From the NCBI GenBank assembly GCA_900169235.1, contig FWCC01000165.1, positions 1-19,973 on the forward strand: a DNA stretch of 19,973 nucleotides. The letters run 5' to 3'. Under the pieces are notes generated by a model. That model made no database searches. It was not told the origin of the DNA and saw only the letters and a program-made list of their open reading frames with translations. Positions 1-10,186 of the stretch are shown in pieces. This DNA is from Zarea fungicola (taxonomy: Eukaryota > Ascomycota > Sordariomycetes > Hypocreales > Cordycipitaceae). Position 1 is the first letter of the stretch, and each line of letters begins with the position of its first letter. The position numbers were made by a program, and so were the translations under genes.

Positions 1-40
1 AAAACAAATAACCTCACACTGTGTCTTCTAGCTACGGACT
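1..40 (+). repeat. Left terminal inverted repeat
   Basis: The first 23 bases are the exact reverse complement of 539-561. After one mismatch at 24 the match continues through 37, and after a mismatch at 38 it resumes at 39-40. The stop codon of the element's minus-strand gene (32-34) lies inside this repeat. Confidence 0.9.
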
Positions 41-502
41 TTGTCTCTCTCTCAAAAGACATGCCCTTGACCGTCTCCTATGGCCCTGTAGATGGCATTT
101 GCTACATGTAGGAATTCCCTTGCCAACTAATTGCCCTTCCGACTCCTCTTGCGGCTCTTCCTGCGGCTCCTCCTGCGGCTTCTCTTGCAATCGCTCTTGT
201 GGCTTCTCTTGCAATTGCTCTTGCGGCTGCTCTAGCTGATGGTTATGTTGATCGGAACAATCACCAGTACGGTATCGAAGGTGCCACATTTCAGCCCATG
301 ATTCTTTTGCGATAATAGCAAATTGACAGCCAAAACGAAAGCGACTGCAACAATAAGTAATAGTTTGGCGACCAGAGCTCTCTATTTTTGACCTTCTGAT
401 TATGACCTTGAAGCCTTGTATAGTCGCTTGAATTTGAAGATCTAGAAAAAGCTCCTCAATTGAGGAATAGTCCTGTTGAGGAAGAGAAGAAAGAAAATCC
501 AT
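32..502 (-). CDS. FAR1-like DNA-binding domain + zinc knuckle protein of a MULE-type element
   Basis: A 156-residue protein starts at the first in-frame ATG (502). The frame stays open a little further upstream into the repeat, but only a GTG is available there. Residues about 15-65 resemble the FAR1/WRKY-GCM1 fold that binds transposon ends, with a late C and an H-N-H pattern. A linker of 4-residue repeats (QEKP, QERL, QEEP) follows. A zinc knuckle C-x2-C-x4-H-x6-C (C133, C136, H141, C148) closes the protein. In complete MULEs a DDE transposase of several hundred residues separates these two ends, and here it is missing. The protein could bind the element's ends and act as a repressor, or be a mere deletion remnant. 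Confidence is moderate for coding and for family. Confidence 0.6.
   Translation of the reverse strand: MDFLSSLPQQDYSSIEELFLDLQIQATIQGFKVIIRRSKIESSGRQTITYCCSRFRFGCQFAIIAKESWAEMWHLRYRTGDCSDQHNHQLEQPQEQLQEKPQERLQEKPQEEPQEEPQEESEGQLVGKGIPTCSKCHLQGHRRRSRACLLRERQSP
140..235 (+). repeat. 12-bp imperfect tandem repeat, about 8 units
   Basis: Units of 12 bases of the type CGGCTTCTCTTG repeat in register with small changes. On the minus strand they encode the Gln/Glu/Pro-rich linker between the FAR1-like domain and the zinc knuckle, so unit number can vary without breaking the frame. Confidence 0.85.
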
Positions 503-521
503 GGTGTTTAAGGTAGAACCC

Positions 522-561
522 AGCCCGTAGCTAGAAGGCACAGTGTGAGGTTATTTGTTTT
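522..561 (-). repeat. Right terminal inverted repeat
   Basis: This is the reverse complement of 1-40 with two mismatches. It is directly followed by NN, so the assembly join sits exactly at the element boundary. Confidence 0.9.
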
Positions 562-563
562 NN
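562..563. other. Assembly gap (NN)
   Basis: Two ambiguous bases lie directly after the right terminal repeat. A second pair, at 1594-1595, lies inside a poly-A tract. Two-base N runs are usually placeholders at joins, so true distance and continuity across them are uncertain. Confidence 0.85.
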
Positions 564-3500
564 ACCGGTGCACCTATTGGGCGCCCAAGTTCAGCCGACG
601 ATTAGTCATCTCCGCTCAGCTGGTCGCATTCTTGTTTTTTCATCGCTCAATGATGGATTGCCCTAGAATTAGATAGGGTCATGGCACGGCTGGCAGCCGT
701 CTCGCCCCGCAGCGGCCCGGTGGTTTCTCTTCCGCGATTGCATATTCAAGGGCGTGTTTTTGGCTTGTCTTCGTCAAATGTTGCTTTCAAATTGACACAA
801 CAATTGAGGATGACAAAAAATTACTTTCTCGATACTAATTGGGTAGAAAACGCTTTGTTGGGTTACACTCTAAAGATACTTCAGGAACAAGCAACTTGGT
901 GTGCTTACCTGCATCATTTCTCCGAGTTTACTACCATTGTTTTTGAAGGCCTGTATTAACAATGCGTATTACTAGCGAATTCAAACCGGTGAAACGTGCA
1001 CAATCATTTAAATAACATTCCTACTCCCTTCATCATTAACGTCGTCGTCGCCGTGAAGGATTGGCGACAAACTGTACTACCGTCCTACCTTGTCACTCAG
1101 TCATCGCCTTCCGGGTGGAAACTTGATGGGCTCTGCTGGCAAGGTGAGAAAAATTCGTGGCGCCAGAGGTTCCAGCATGAGAGACAAAGACTTGTGAGTC
1201 AACAAATCAAGTGGCGAGAATAACATGAAATGAAGTGGAATAAATAAAAGCATAGTCGTCTTGTTCTTTGTCAGCGCGACTTTTACATTGCCCTTTGTAT
1301 TTAGTACATTGTCGGAATCTGTTTCTTGTGTGTGTCCATTCTGTTCTGTGGCGTCCAAACTCTCGGGATGTGTGCGCGCATATTCCCGGTCTGCATAATA
1401 AGTGATTTCCCACTCACCAAATGAAATAAAAAAAATTGACAATCAAAAAGCAGAAACACCAAGGAGAAAGTCCAAATCCAGTCAAAAACAAGCGAGAAGA
1501 GTAGTTGAGCCCCTCCAGGGGAATCCTGATATAACAAGATAGGAGAAGACAATAAAGATGGAAAAGAAAGAATGCCAAAAAAAAAAAAAAAAANNAAAAA
1601 AAAAAAAGAAAGAAAGAAGGAAAGAAGGAAAGAAAGAGCGAAAGCAAGAGCACACCTTTTTTAGCGTCCTCGGCCCAAATCGTGTGACATTTCTAGGATG
1701 CGATGGTGCTTTTGTAGTTGTCAGTCGTTGTAGCTAGTTTAGCTGCTAATATTGTCATATGTGACGAGGCGAACTCAATATTTGAGGTGGTGGGTATTCT
1801 AGTATTGCGTTGAAGTCTTTCTTGTTCACAAATTGTAGATTTTTAGGCCGGCAGTTGAAAACGGTGTGAGGGCAGCCGGGCTGGGCGTGAGATGAGTCTG
1901 GCCCATGGAGGGTTGCTAGGATATTGGCGTTCGCGACAGGCAGCTAAAATGGTATTAAAATTGGCTGCTTGTGGTGTAGCGTAGCTCTTAAACGGTGTAG
2001 GGTGTGAAACCTACAGCATATGTCATCACCTCTGGACAACGTTAATAATGTAGGAAAGGGGACCAGCTACAAAACAAGGATGTGGTCACTGACCGATATT
2101 GTTTGCTGACAACTGTAGGTGGACACCGCTTCTCAGTCTCTATGTACTTGTGGCACCATGATTCGACAAGGTGGTAGTGGTGCCCGCAACTCAGCTCCCT
2201 CTGTAAAACGGTTAGGAACAGACGGCGTAAACGCCAAGAAACATGTGCATGGATGGCACAAACATAGATATAATTACACATGGTAACTTTTGGTCGAAGG
2301 TCTCTCAGAGAAGTTTTACAAACCATACGACGATGGTAGTGAAAAGAGAGTTGGAGGTTGCAAGAAAAGGAAGATTTGCCATGTGTCAATGAGAGATTTA
2401 GTGCTTTGATGCACCGAGGCTCGTCTGACGGTCGTGCCACTCTAGCCTATTTTCGACATTATAAAATGGTATATTTCCGTTTTGGGCGACGCAGATACCC
2501 TCCCATACGGGGGTCAAAAAAAGTTGCCGCACTACCAAACTTGCCATAAGTCGCAGGATAATAAACACTTCAATATAGCAAAATAATTAGATTTAAATAA
2601 GGAAAAACTTACGTCAAGCTATTTGGTCATTATAATAACGTATTGGATTTTACTAGCAGTTCTTTTACTGGTTTAATGGTGCTATTGCGTAAGAGAAAGG
2701 TAGCCTTGATGAAGACTGTTAGGGGAGCGGTAGCTTTTTTCGTCCCCCTCGCACGATGGCAGTGGTTGCGCATGAAAGTGGGGATGCGTGTGGATGCAGG
2801 GGGGCAAACTTGCCTTCACACTGGGTTTAACGGCCGGCGACAAAACGGAGACAGAATCCTGCTGAACCACGATCACATCCGGCCGCATGAGTGAGACGCA
2901 TTCCCACCGTGCCCAATCCTCCTGGGCACAAGACTTCAGCTTGTGCGTCCCCATGGGCACGATACAACGAGGACTCCAGTAAGTACTAAGTACCCTTGTC
3001 GTCTCACGTAGCGATTAATTGGGCGGCGTTGTGGAGAACCGAAACGATTCCTCCGGCCCAATGTTACATGTCGTGCCCACAAAGTTCTCCAACTAGCATC
3101 GATAGCTTAGAACCCTACCGGTAACGCCATCCATCTTGTACTCTCATTTGGACGTGAGGAAACACCGGCACCCATGGCAAGTCCCACCAACTCCTGCGGG
3201 TATGCCAAGGGCGATGCCTGTAGGAAGGCCGTGCGCCGCTCGTTTGTGTCATCTCATTTGATCATTTCACACCGTAGCAACTGTGGCGCCTACCTCTCCG
3301 TCATTGTAGTCAAAGGACATCCGTCGCTCTGCCTCGTTGCGTCAGGGGCCAAGCAAGGTACATTTCGGCTGGGGTACTCCCACTGAGGCAGCCCAACCCT
3401 GCCCATGACAGCTTGTACCTGTCCGCTCCGTCACTCTCAGAGGAACATCAGTTGATGGACATTTCTCGCCAAAGCAAATTGGCCCCACCACGCCACTGAG

Positions 3501-4218
3501 CTCAAGATCATGGGACTGGACTCTGAGGTACCAGCGGCCAAGTCTGCTCCTCTACATTGGTTGAATTGTGCACACTTATGCAGCTCTGTACAAGCCACGA
3601 GATGCGGGTCTGCATTACAATGCTGGGGGTGATCCGTGTTTGAGAAAGACTATCATCAGCGTCCGGCTTGACACTTTTATTGCAGTAGAGACCCCATTGG
3701 ACTGAGAACGATTCAAAGATCATACAAATATAAAATGATGAGACTAGTAGACAGATATGGTTTCACTGTTCGCGGGCCAAGTTGAGGGGCCGAGTTGGAG
3801 GGTTGAGTAACAGCGTCGCTGACAGCAATGGGCTGTATTGGCCGAGTCTTTCATGCCCTAATACCTGCAGCATGCTCTCCCAGTTTTAGTCTGGGTTCCA
3901 AGATCAAGTTACCGGGCTAGATTCCTCTTGCTGCTTTGGCACTCCGCTTCTTGACGACGGAGCCGTACTGCAGACAAAGATTCTCCCTTGCTCAGGTTCT
4001 TTCCTACCCCCACAACGCCGAATTATTAGGCAGGTTGCATGCCGGCGACGTCACAAGATCTCACAGTTGGGCCTATGCCGTTACCGGCATGGGCTGCCCT
4101 TCCCCTCCTACGATGAATAAACTTTGCAAAATATCGCTATCATACTGCACATGTGCTGCATTTAAACGCCTTTTTCCTTTATCTTCACTACCATACAAGC
4201 TTGAATCTGTCTGCCGCC
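564..4218. other. Gene-poor stretch without a recognisable gene
   Basis: Only short open frames occur, on both strands (for example 681-959 +, 2643-2894 +, 2682-2960 -, 3174-3386 +). None shows a known domain, credible splice-linked extensions or a family motif. Base composition shifts several times between AT-rich blocks (about 1230-1650, 2560-2660) and more balanced blocks. The last 250 bases are presumably promoter and 5' leader of the WD40 gene. A GACGTCAC, half of a CRE-like site, occurs near 4047, but its use is unproven. Confidence 0.5.
1577..1641 (+). repeat. Poly-A tract running into a (GAAA/GGAAA)n microsatellite
   Basis: About 30 A residues, interrupted by NN at 1594-1595, pass into GAAAGAAAGAAGG-type tetranucleotide and pentanucleotide repeats. 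The N pair shows that the assembler could not resolve the homopolymer length. Confidence 0.85.
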
Positions 4219-5351
4219 ATGGATTCGGCCCGAGATCTTGCTTTCGTTCCCTGCGCCGCTACGGCGAGCGGATTACTCTATACCAAGAACTCTCAAATTT
4301 TGTATTTTCAGTTCGAAGACAAGAAGCCTCGTGTATTCACCCATCACACGTGCGAAGTTTTGCTGCTCTCTGTGAATAGCAACAGCCAGGATAACCCTGG
4401 CAATCGGCTTGCCAGCTGCGATAGCAATAGTCGGCTGAGTATCTGCAATCTGCTAACTGGCATTGTGCTTTGTGAGCATGATCTTCGAACCCAAGTAAAG
4501 ACTCTTGCGTGGATGAGTGATGGTCGTGTTGTTATGGGTATAACCCAATGCTGTGTTTGTAGATTTACACTGACTTGTCAATAGGTGACGCAGCCGGTAT
4601 CGTCATGACTTTTGACCTAAACTCGAAGAATATCATCACGTTGCCTATAAAACCAAGAAAAATAGCCATTACTGCCTTGGCTCCGTTGGATGACTGCCGT
4701 ACATTTGCGATCGGGTTTGTCTAGCTTCACCAGCATCCGCGCATAATATCTAACTTGTGACAGATATCAAGACGGATCTCTGCTCCTCTTTACCCTTGAC
4801 CCAGAATCTGGAGCACCAACTCTAGTCACTTTTACACTACCATCCGCAATTATTAACGTGGCGTGGCATGCTCCCTCAATACTACAAAATCTAAACTGCC
4901 TTGGTTTACTTGCCATCCAGACCCAACTCGGCGCCTTACAAGTCTGGAACGTGGCAAAATGTCTCAAAGAATCTGCCATGCTACGTTGTAAGAATGTTGA
5001 TCTAGATGATGCGCATCACCCAGCCAGTCACCGTTGCATGGGTTGGGCGAGTAATGGCTATGTTTTTCATGGTTCTCCGGAGTACGCGTCCAGATTGAGT
5101 GCTGACCATCATCCATCGCTGACTAAATGGCGCACAGTAAATTACACTTCTGGGACGTCAAGCAATCAAAAACCAACACGACAACTCTTAATCTGGCTAG
5201 CAAGGCTAAAGGCATGGCTATAGTTTGGAAAGATGCGCACGTCTTCACATTTGGTATTGACCAAAAAGTTCGTCATTTTCAACTGACAGAAGAACCGGCA
5301 TTACGCATTAGCAAAATCGGTACATGGATGCCACTTACAAACACGAGATAG
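4219..5351 (+). CDS. WD40-repeat-type protein (multi-exon)
   Basis: The start ATG at 4219 has a strong context (GCCGCCATGG). Proposed exons are 4219-4537, 4585-4714, 4764-5081 and 5138-5351, giving 326 residues. The introns of 47, 49 and 56 bp have donors GTATAA, GTTTGT and GTACGC, branch-like CTGAC or CTAAC, and matching phases. Joining them restores WD-type blades: DGSLLLFTLD, LGALQVWNV, DKLHFWDV and DQKVRHFQL. Such proteins fold as beta-propellers and act as scaffolds; the partner and pathway are unknown. The 3' end is uncertain. The frame stops at 5349-5351, but removing 5320-5351 (GT...TAG, 32 nt, unusually short) would extend it through about 5435, perhaps to 5538 with a further intron. 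The WD40-type call is firm; the terminal exons are not. Confidence 0.75.
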
Positions 5352-6619
5352 AGACGTCGACTTGTTACCAGGCTGAGTTGGTCATGAGGCCAAGTGAACA
5401 TGGGACGGCAATTGTGCTGTCTGCCGACAACCACTGTAAGGGTCTGAGATCTATAAATTCTTTCTGGGGCCTTACATCTCTTTCAACTTAGCCGTTATTG
5501 AGACTAAATGCATATTATCAGCATATTACTGTACTTAAAATTTGTATAGTTTTATTACGTAGGTAACGCGCGCCCAATTGGCTTTTCTTCATATCTACTG
5601 CCAAGATCACCGCATGAATTGGTATGAATTGTAATTGGCAGGTCCCACAAAGACAAGGGATTGTTGAGGCACGACTACTCCATGAACAGGTCTCAGCTCT
5701 ACAGATATTTTATCACCGCTTACAACTAGGCCAATACCACTGAGGCGATAGGGCACAAGGTAAGTCATGGAAGTGCTGAGGAGTGGCTCACTCGGCTAAC
5801 TTCAACTGTCAAATCGGAGGGATTGGTCAAGGAGATCCATTCACAGACAGCATGCGTTATCTGGTTTTTTTGTCTAGAAGATGGGTTGAATGACTTTTTA
5901 ATGGCCAATTCAGAAGCTTCCTTTTGGCGAATGTCTTGAGCTGTACCAGGGTACTTTGGTGGCAATGGAATACGCGGTCTACGGCACAAGACGCCGTATA
6001 TCGTGACATCCGCCTTCCAGCACGAACATTACTTCTTTGGTGGATATCTTGCGATAAAAACAATGGCCACACTTCATTGCCCACAGTCTCAGGCGGAGAT
6101 TCGTATGGAAGTCTGGCCAGAACTGGTGGCGGCGCCACAGACCAGTTGATAGTGCCAGCGTCCAGCTAACCAGTAGGGTTAGCTCAACATGAATGATTTT
6201 GACACAATAGCACATAATCTTGAATAATTTTGAGAAACTTCGAATATACATAGCAAAAGAAAAAGTGATGTCGCAAATATGTAATTAAGTGTAGAATGAA
6301 GCAACATGAGACTTTTCATGTCTTTTTGCCTCATTTCACTTCGGTATAAATACCAGAAATAGTAGCCCGAAAACAATTCAAAAATTGAAACAGAAAAAAC
6401 AAATTTAATCCTTTGATAAGGATACAAACCGACATATACGCAAAAAGAGATGAATGGCAGATTACGCTGAACGGCAGTAGTAAAGCGGAGGAAAAGGAAA
6501 GAAATGAAAAGAACAATAATCTGCGAGGGAAAAAAAAGTTCATAGATGAACGGGAAAGATGTTAAGGACACAACCCGGTGAGAGAATAAATTGTGGCCTC
6601 AGTCGGTCTGATAGCTAAC
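5352..6619. other. Mostly non-coding; weak minus-strand coding traces
   Basis: The first part may hold a terminal exon and 3' UTR of the WD40 gene. On the minus strand, 6251-5765 has overlapping open frames with protein-like composition (for example one reading ...HAVCEWISLTNPS...), and a 53-codon ATG frame runs from 5768 to 5607. No splice scheme joins them convincingly and no family is recognised, so a decayed gene or transposon is possible. 6180-6560 is AT-rich with no gene seen and is probably the 3' flank of the caspase-like gene. Confidence 0.4.
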
Positions 6620-9328
6620 TCAGATTTTGGTCGGGCGGGGGCGCGGCAGTAGTGGCAGTAGGCAGCTTGCACCAGAAGATTGTGAATCGCCCAGCGGAAG
6701 GATTACCGAACTTTGGGTTAAGGACGCTTGCGAATCGTGGAGGTCCCACATGGGCTGGCTGCCTGGCTGGCTGGCGGTACTGCCATTGGCAAGGGTCGGA
6801 CATAGGCGATATTGGTTGTCGCCAATGGGCTCGATGATGTCTTCATCAAGAGCGTATTGTCGGAGTAGCGCGTCGACCCCGAGATTTTCTCCTTCGCCCT
6901 TTTCCATGTGCCGACCGACATGTTCTGTCCATTCGTCCCAGGCTGTTGGCCCTTCAAAACTACTCGTGCAGCCGGGTTTCGGGCAGTTGGATCGTTGCGG
7001 TGGGTGCCTGCGCTGTATAAGACAACTCAGCTGCATGTGCTTGACGTAGTTGTCCCAATCCAACGACTGCTGTGCATTGTCACTCTTGGTGAGAGCCCGT
7101 TTGACCTGTGGTGGTGCATGCATGCGACGAAGGTGCTGAGTAAACAAGTCCTTTCTGTTAAACTCGTTGCCTTTGCCATCTGCCGAGGTCCGCGAGCAGA
7201 CGGAGCAGCGGTAAAACTGCAGGCACAGGTGCTGCGAGGCAATGTGTCTCTTCCATTCATTCTTGGACCCAAACGTGCTCGTACAGCCGCCAAAATGGAA
7301 AGCGCATGGAAAGGGTCGGGTGTGCGTCGCGGCAATGTGCTTTCGCAACGAGGACGGATCATTAAACGGCGCGTGGGTGCAGTGGGCGCAGAGTATGTCA
7401 GGTTTGCCTAGTATTTGCTTGACTTTTGCGCCGATAGACCCCGAGCCGCCGTCTAATACAGACATTGACCTCGGCTGCGTGAGATTACGAAAGCCCGGAT
7501 GCACATTCGGCATGGCTAATGGACGCGAGTTGCGGTCGAAAGGAGCTATGCTTGCATCTCGATGACGACCGTCGCTCAGCGCGTCAAGCTGTTTGGCTGC
7601 TTGTATCTCGGCCGAGTCGGCAGCTGCTGTTTTTCGGGTTGCTCCCAAGTCGCTGGCAGCCAAACATTCATAGAGCTTTGCGGTGGGACTGGCCTTGCCA
7701 TCGGGAATTTCGTCCCTCGTGGCTTGCGCTGGAATTAGCTGCTGAATATTCGCACTCAAATCGCGGTGAGGGGGTTGGATTGTCGTCGCGGAAGCTGCGC
7801 CGGTAGTGATATCTGAAGGGCACGGGTCAGCCGCAGGCTTTACCATGCCGGACTGCGCTACCAGTTTGCCGTAGAGAGAAGCCATGTTGCGCGAGGTGAT
7901 GTGCCCCAAAAAGTACCAAATTTTGTCTTGCTGGACGCTCGCCCAGAGAGCCTGGGGCATCGAGATGAGGAGGACTGTTGGCGGTCCCAGGAACATGCCC
8001 TCGACCGTGACCTGGGAGGCCAACGGCGGTGTGCTCTGTAGCCAGCCATGGAATGCAGCCATATCCGAGGTCGCCTCGCCAACAAAGGTGGTGCAGACAA
8101 GAATGCGCGCCTCGTCAAAGGTAAGTTTGGGAGCTGGTTCTCGGCTGAAGAGGCGATCATATAGGGCGGTATGGGCAGATTGTGGCGTAACGGTATTCAA
8201 TGATGCCTCTGGTAAAGGCGTGAGTTCGATACTCTTCGTTTTGTCAGGCGTCATGGTGAAGAACTCTGGTTCCAACGAGAGTAAAGGTGGCAGGAACGGG
8301 CGGGGAGCGGAATTTGGGTTGGCGTGGGAGATTGCTTTGATTTCCTGGTAAAGAGCATGTGCTGAGAAGGGAGGACCGCGGCGCAGTTTGCGCAAGGCTG
8401 TAGTAAGGCAGGCGGTGAAATATGTACGGGGCGCTGGCGTTGAATACTGAGCGGTGTCTGGGGGATACGCCGCGACGACTTGCTTAACACCATGAGCGGA
8501 ATCGATGGAATCTGGCAAAGAACAAGTGTCAAGCAATAGAAGCATATCGGAATGCACATCCTCAAAGAGGCGGCGGACACCGTCCCACTTCAACTTAGCC
8601 GAGTCATCGCGGGGAGAGCTGTTGCAGGTTAGAGACCGAGGCCTGGTTCGCTGTTGGATGCAAGCTTATTGACGAAAGCTGGCAGAGTGGAGGAGAGGGC
8701 CGCTTACCAAGCCCAGTAGAGCTGGCCATCTTGGCCAATGAATCCGTGGCCGGAGTAATATATAATCAGCAGCTGATTTGGCGAGACATGCCTGAGAAAA
8801 GTAGCAATTTGCACGCTCAGCTTTAGACTTGGATTGGAGACGGTTGGGATCTGCCATGTTTCTGTGCGGTAGCGATATTCGAGCTCTAAAACCTGCTGAA
8901 CATTGCGAATGTTGATGTCCGTGGAAGAGTCATCCTGCCAGCTCAAGAGCAGGACGGAGACGTCGGCATAACGAGGCAGCTGCAGGTAACTTTGGCGATT
9001 GATAAGAATAGCAGCCTCATCAAGGTGGCGCGCAAGGGCTTCGAACTCGTGACGCTGGCTGTGGTGAGGGGCATCGGGAACTATTTGAGAGGGATGAGGC
9101 TGAGCTATGTTAGCAGTGAGGGAGGAGCCAGCTGATGAGGCTGAAGAGGCGGCCGAGGGGAGGTCGAGGGAAGGTGGGCTGGTGTTGTGGATGCTGAGGG
9201 CGAGTCCGGTTAGGCAGGACAGGACATACGAGTTTATGGTAATATGGCGAAGGGTGAGATTCGGGAGGAGATGAGGCGAAAGTGTTAAGCTTAGGGGCGA
9301 ACTTTCGCCGCTTGCCGGCAGGCTCCAT
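6620..9328 (-). CDS. Caspase-like (C14) / C2H2 zinc-finger fusion protein
   Basis: Proposed exons are 9328-9230, 9099-8708 and 8618-6620, giving 829 residues. Intron 1 (130 bp) runs from GTATGT to CTAAC-ATAGCTCAG in phase 0. Intron 2 (89 bp) runs from GTAAGC to CTAAC-CTGCAACAG and joins LYWA to C164. The N-terminus carries a KRRK basic patch, a possible nuclear signal. Residues about 50-210 resemble a caspase/metacaspase large subunit: a strand QLLIIYYSGHG with candidate catalytic H151, then a strand MLLLLDTCS with candidate C196. A well-ordered middle region without a recognised domain follows (to about residue 420), then a low-complexity linker. Zinc fingers sit near 574-596 (C-x2-C-x13-H-x4-H), 602-627, 635-664 and 709-734. 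The motif after the cysteine (SLPD) differs from the usual D-C-C-[HYF]-[SAG], so protease activity is unproven. Domain order suggests a signalling protease or pseudoprotease tied to a nucleic-acid or protein-binding module. Confidence 0.8.
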
Positions 9329-10186
9329 GGGAAAGATCGGGGGACTGTACGGACGGCAAATTGGGCTGAGCAGATTTGGTTGCTGAGAGGACGTTACCGC
9401 AGCGTGAGAATTGGCAGGGTGGTAGGTGGTGTTGACGCCGGTGTCCTGTCGTTTGGACAGGATTAGCTAGGGAAGACTGCAAAACGGACAGGTTGGCGGC
9501 GAGGAAGAGGACAAGAATAAAACAAGCAAAAATTTAGAGAAGTATAGATAACGTATAAGCCAGAAAGGCGACAAGTGGGGAGTAAAAGGCTAGAAAGGAG
9601 AGAGGCAAGCAATGAAGAGGAAGAAATGAGCGGGTGCGCGTGCCAGACAAAGCCACTTCGGTGCCAACGGAGAGAGGGTGGGCTGTCACTTAGTAAGAGT
9701 GCATGTACGGGTTGGGTGGCGGACGTGCCACGGCAAGGCAGCCGGCAAGTTGTTGACAATAGAGAATGCAATAAAAAAGCACGCAAGCATCACGCCAAGG
9801 AGAAAGTCGCATACAGATATCTGCTAGCTTTAAACAACAGAATCAAGACCAAAACAGGTACTTGAACAAGGTGGTTGAAACCAAGCAAAAGAAGCTACAT
9901 ACAAGTAGGTTGGTGGGACTAAGAGAAAGGTCCGGTATCTGCATATAATCACTGTAATGCAGAGCAGAAATCCGGCTGACAATAACTACAATTTTACGAG
10001 TAGAATGACCCAGTTGAACCAAAAATTCATTTTAAAGATGTTAACACTTTGATTCCCATAATCTCCGTCAAGCATAGGTGAGATGTAGTTGTCGGTGGAA
10101 GAAAAAATGCAGCCTTTGGAGTCCGACAAAGCGCCTCCCACCGATCACATAGTTGGATAAATCCAGAAACAATTTTATAGATCGAT
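9329..10186. other. Intergenic region upstream of the caspase-like gene
   Basis: It lies between the stop of the NACHT gene and the ATG of the caspase-like gene, both on the minus strand. The part nearest the ATG is purine-rich on the plus strand (pyrimidine-rich on the coding strand), as is common in fungal promoters. Short open frames here show no domain, and no operator can be named. Confidence 0.5.

Larger units (their letters stand above)
1..561 (-). mobile_element. Short TIR element, Mutator-like (MULE) derivative
   Basis: The segment is bounded by near-perfect 40-bp terminal inverted repeats (1-40 and 522-561, mismatches only at 24 and 38). Nearly all of its interior is one reading frame on the minus strand. 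That frame has a FAR1/WRKY-GCM1-like zinc-binding domain and a C-terminal zinc knuckle, the two ends of typical MULE transposases, with no room for the catalytic DDE core. The simplest reading is an internally deleted, non-autonomous MULE that kept a DNA-binding protein. The target-site duplication cannot be tested: the left flank is outside the window and two Ns directly follow the right end. Family assignment rests on domain look only. Confidence 0.72.

Noticed and set aside
21..239. Cys/Ser-rich plus-strand frame in the TIR element
   Set aside because: It arises from the 12-bp repeat read antisense to the FAR1/zinc-knuckle frame. Its start resembles the other strand only because of the inverted repeats.
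3936..4379. A 147-codon plus-strand frame overlapping the start of the WD40 gene
   Set aside because: It is out of frame with the WD40 exon 1, has no domain, and the WD40 frame has a better start context and continues through spliced exons.
6627..8351. Several long plus-strand open frames over this region
   Set aside because: They are antisense shadows of the large zinc-finger exon, with no domain and no start or splice context.
9463..9786. Leu/Ser-rich minus-strand frame upstream of the caspase-like gene
   Set aside because: Its low-complexity composition reflects the pyrimidine-rich promoter strand. It has no family match and no splice link to the downstream gene.
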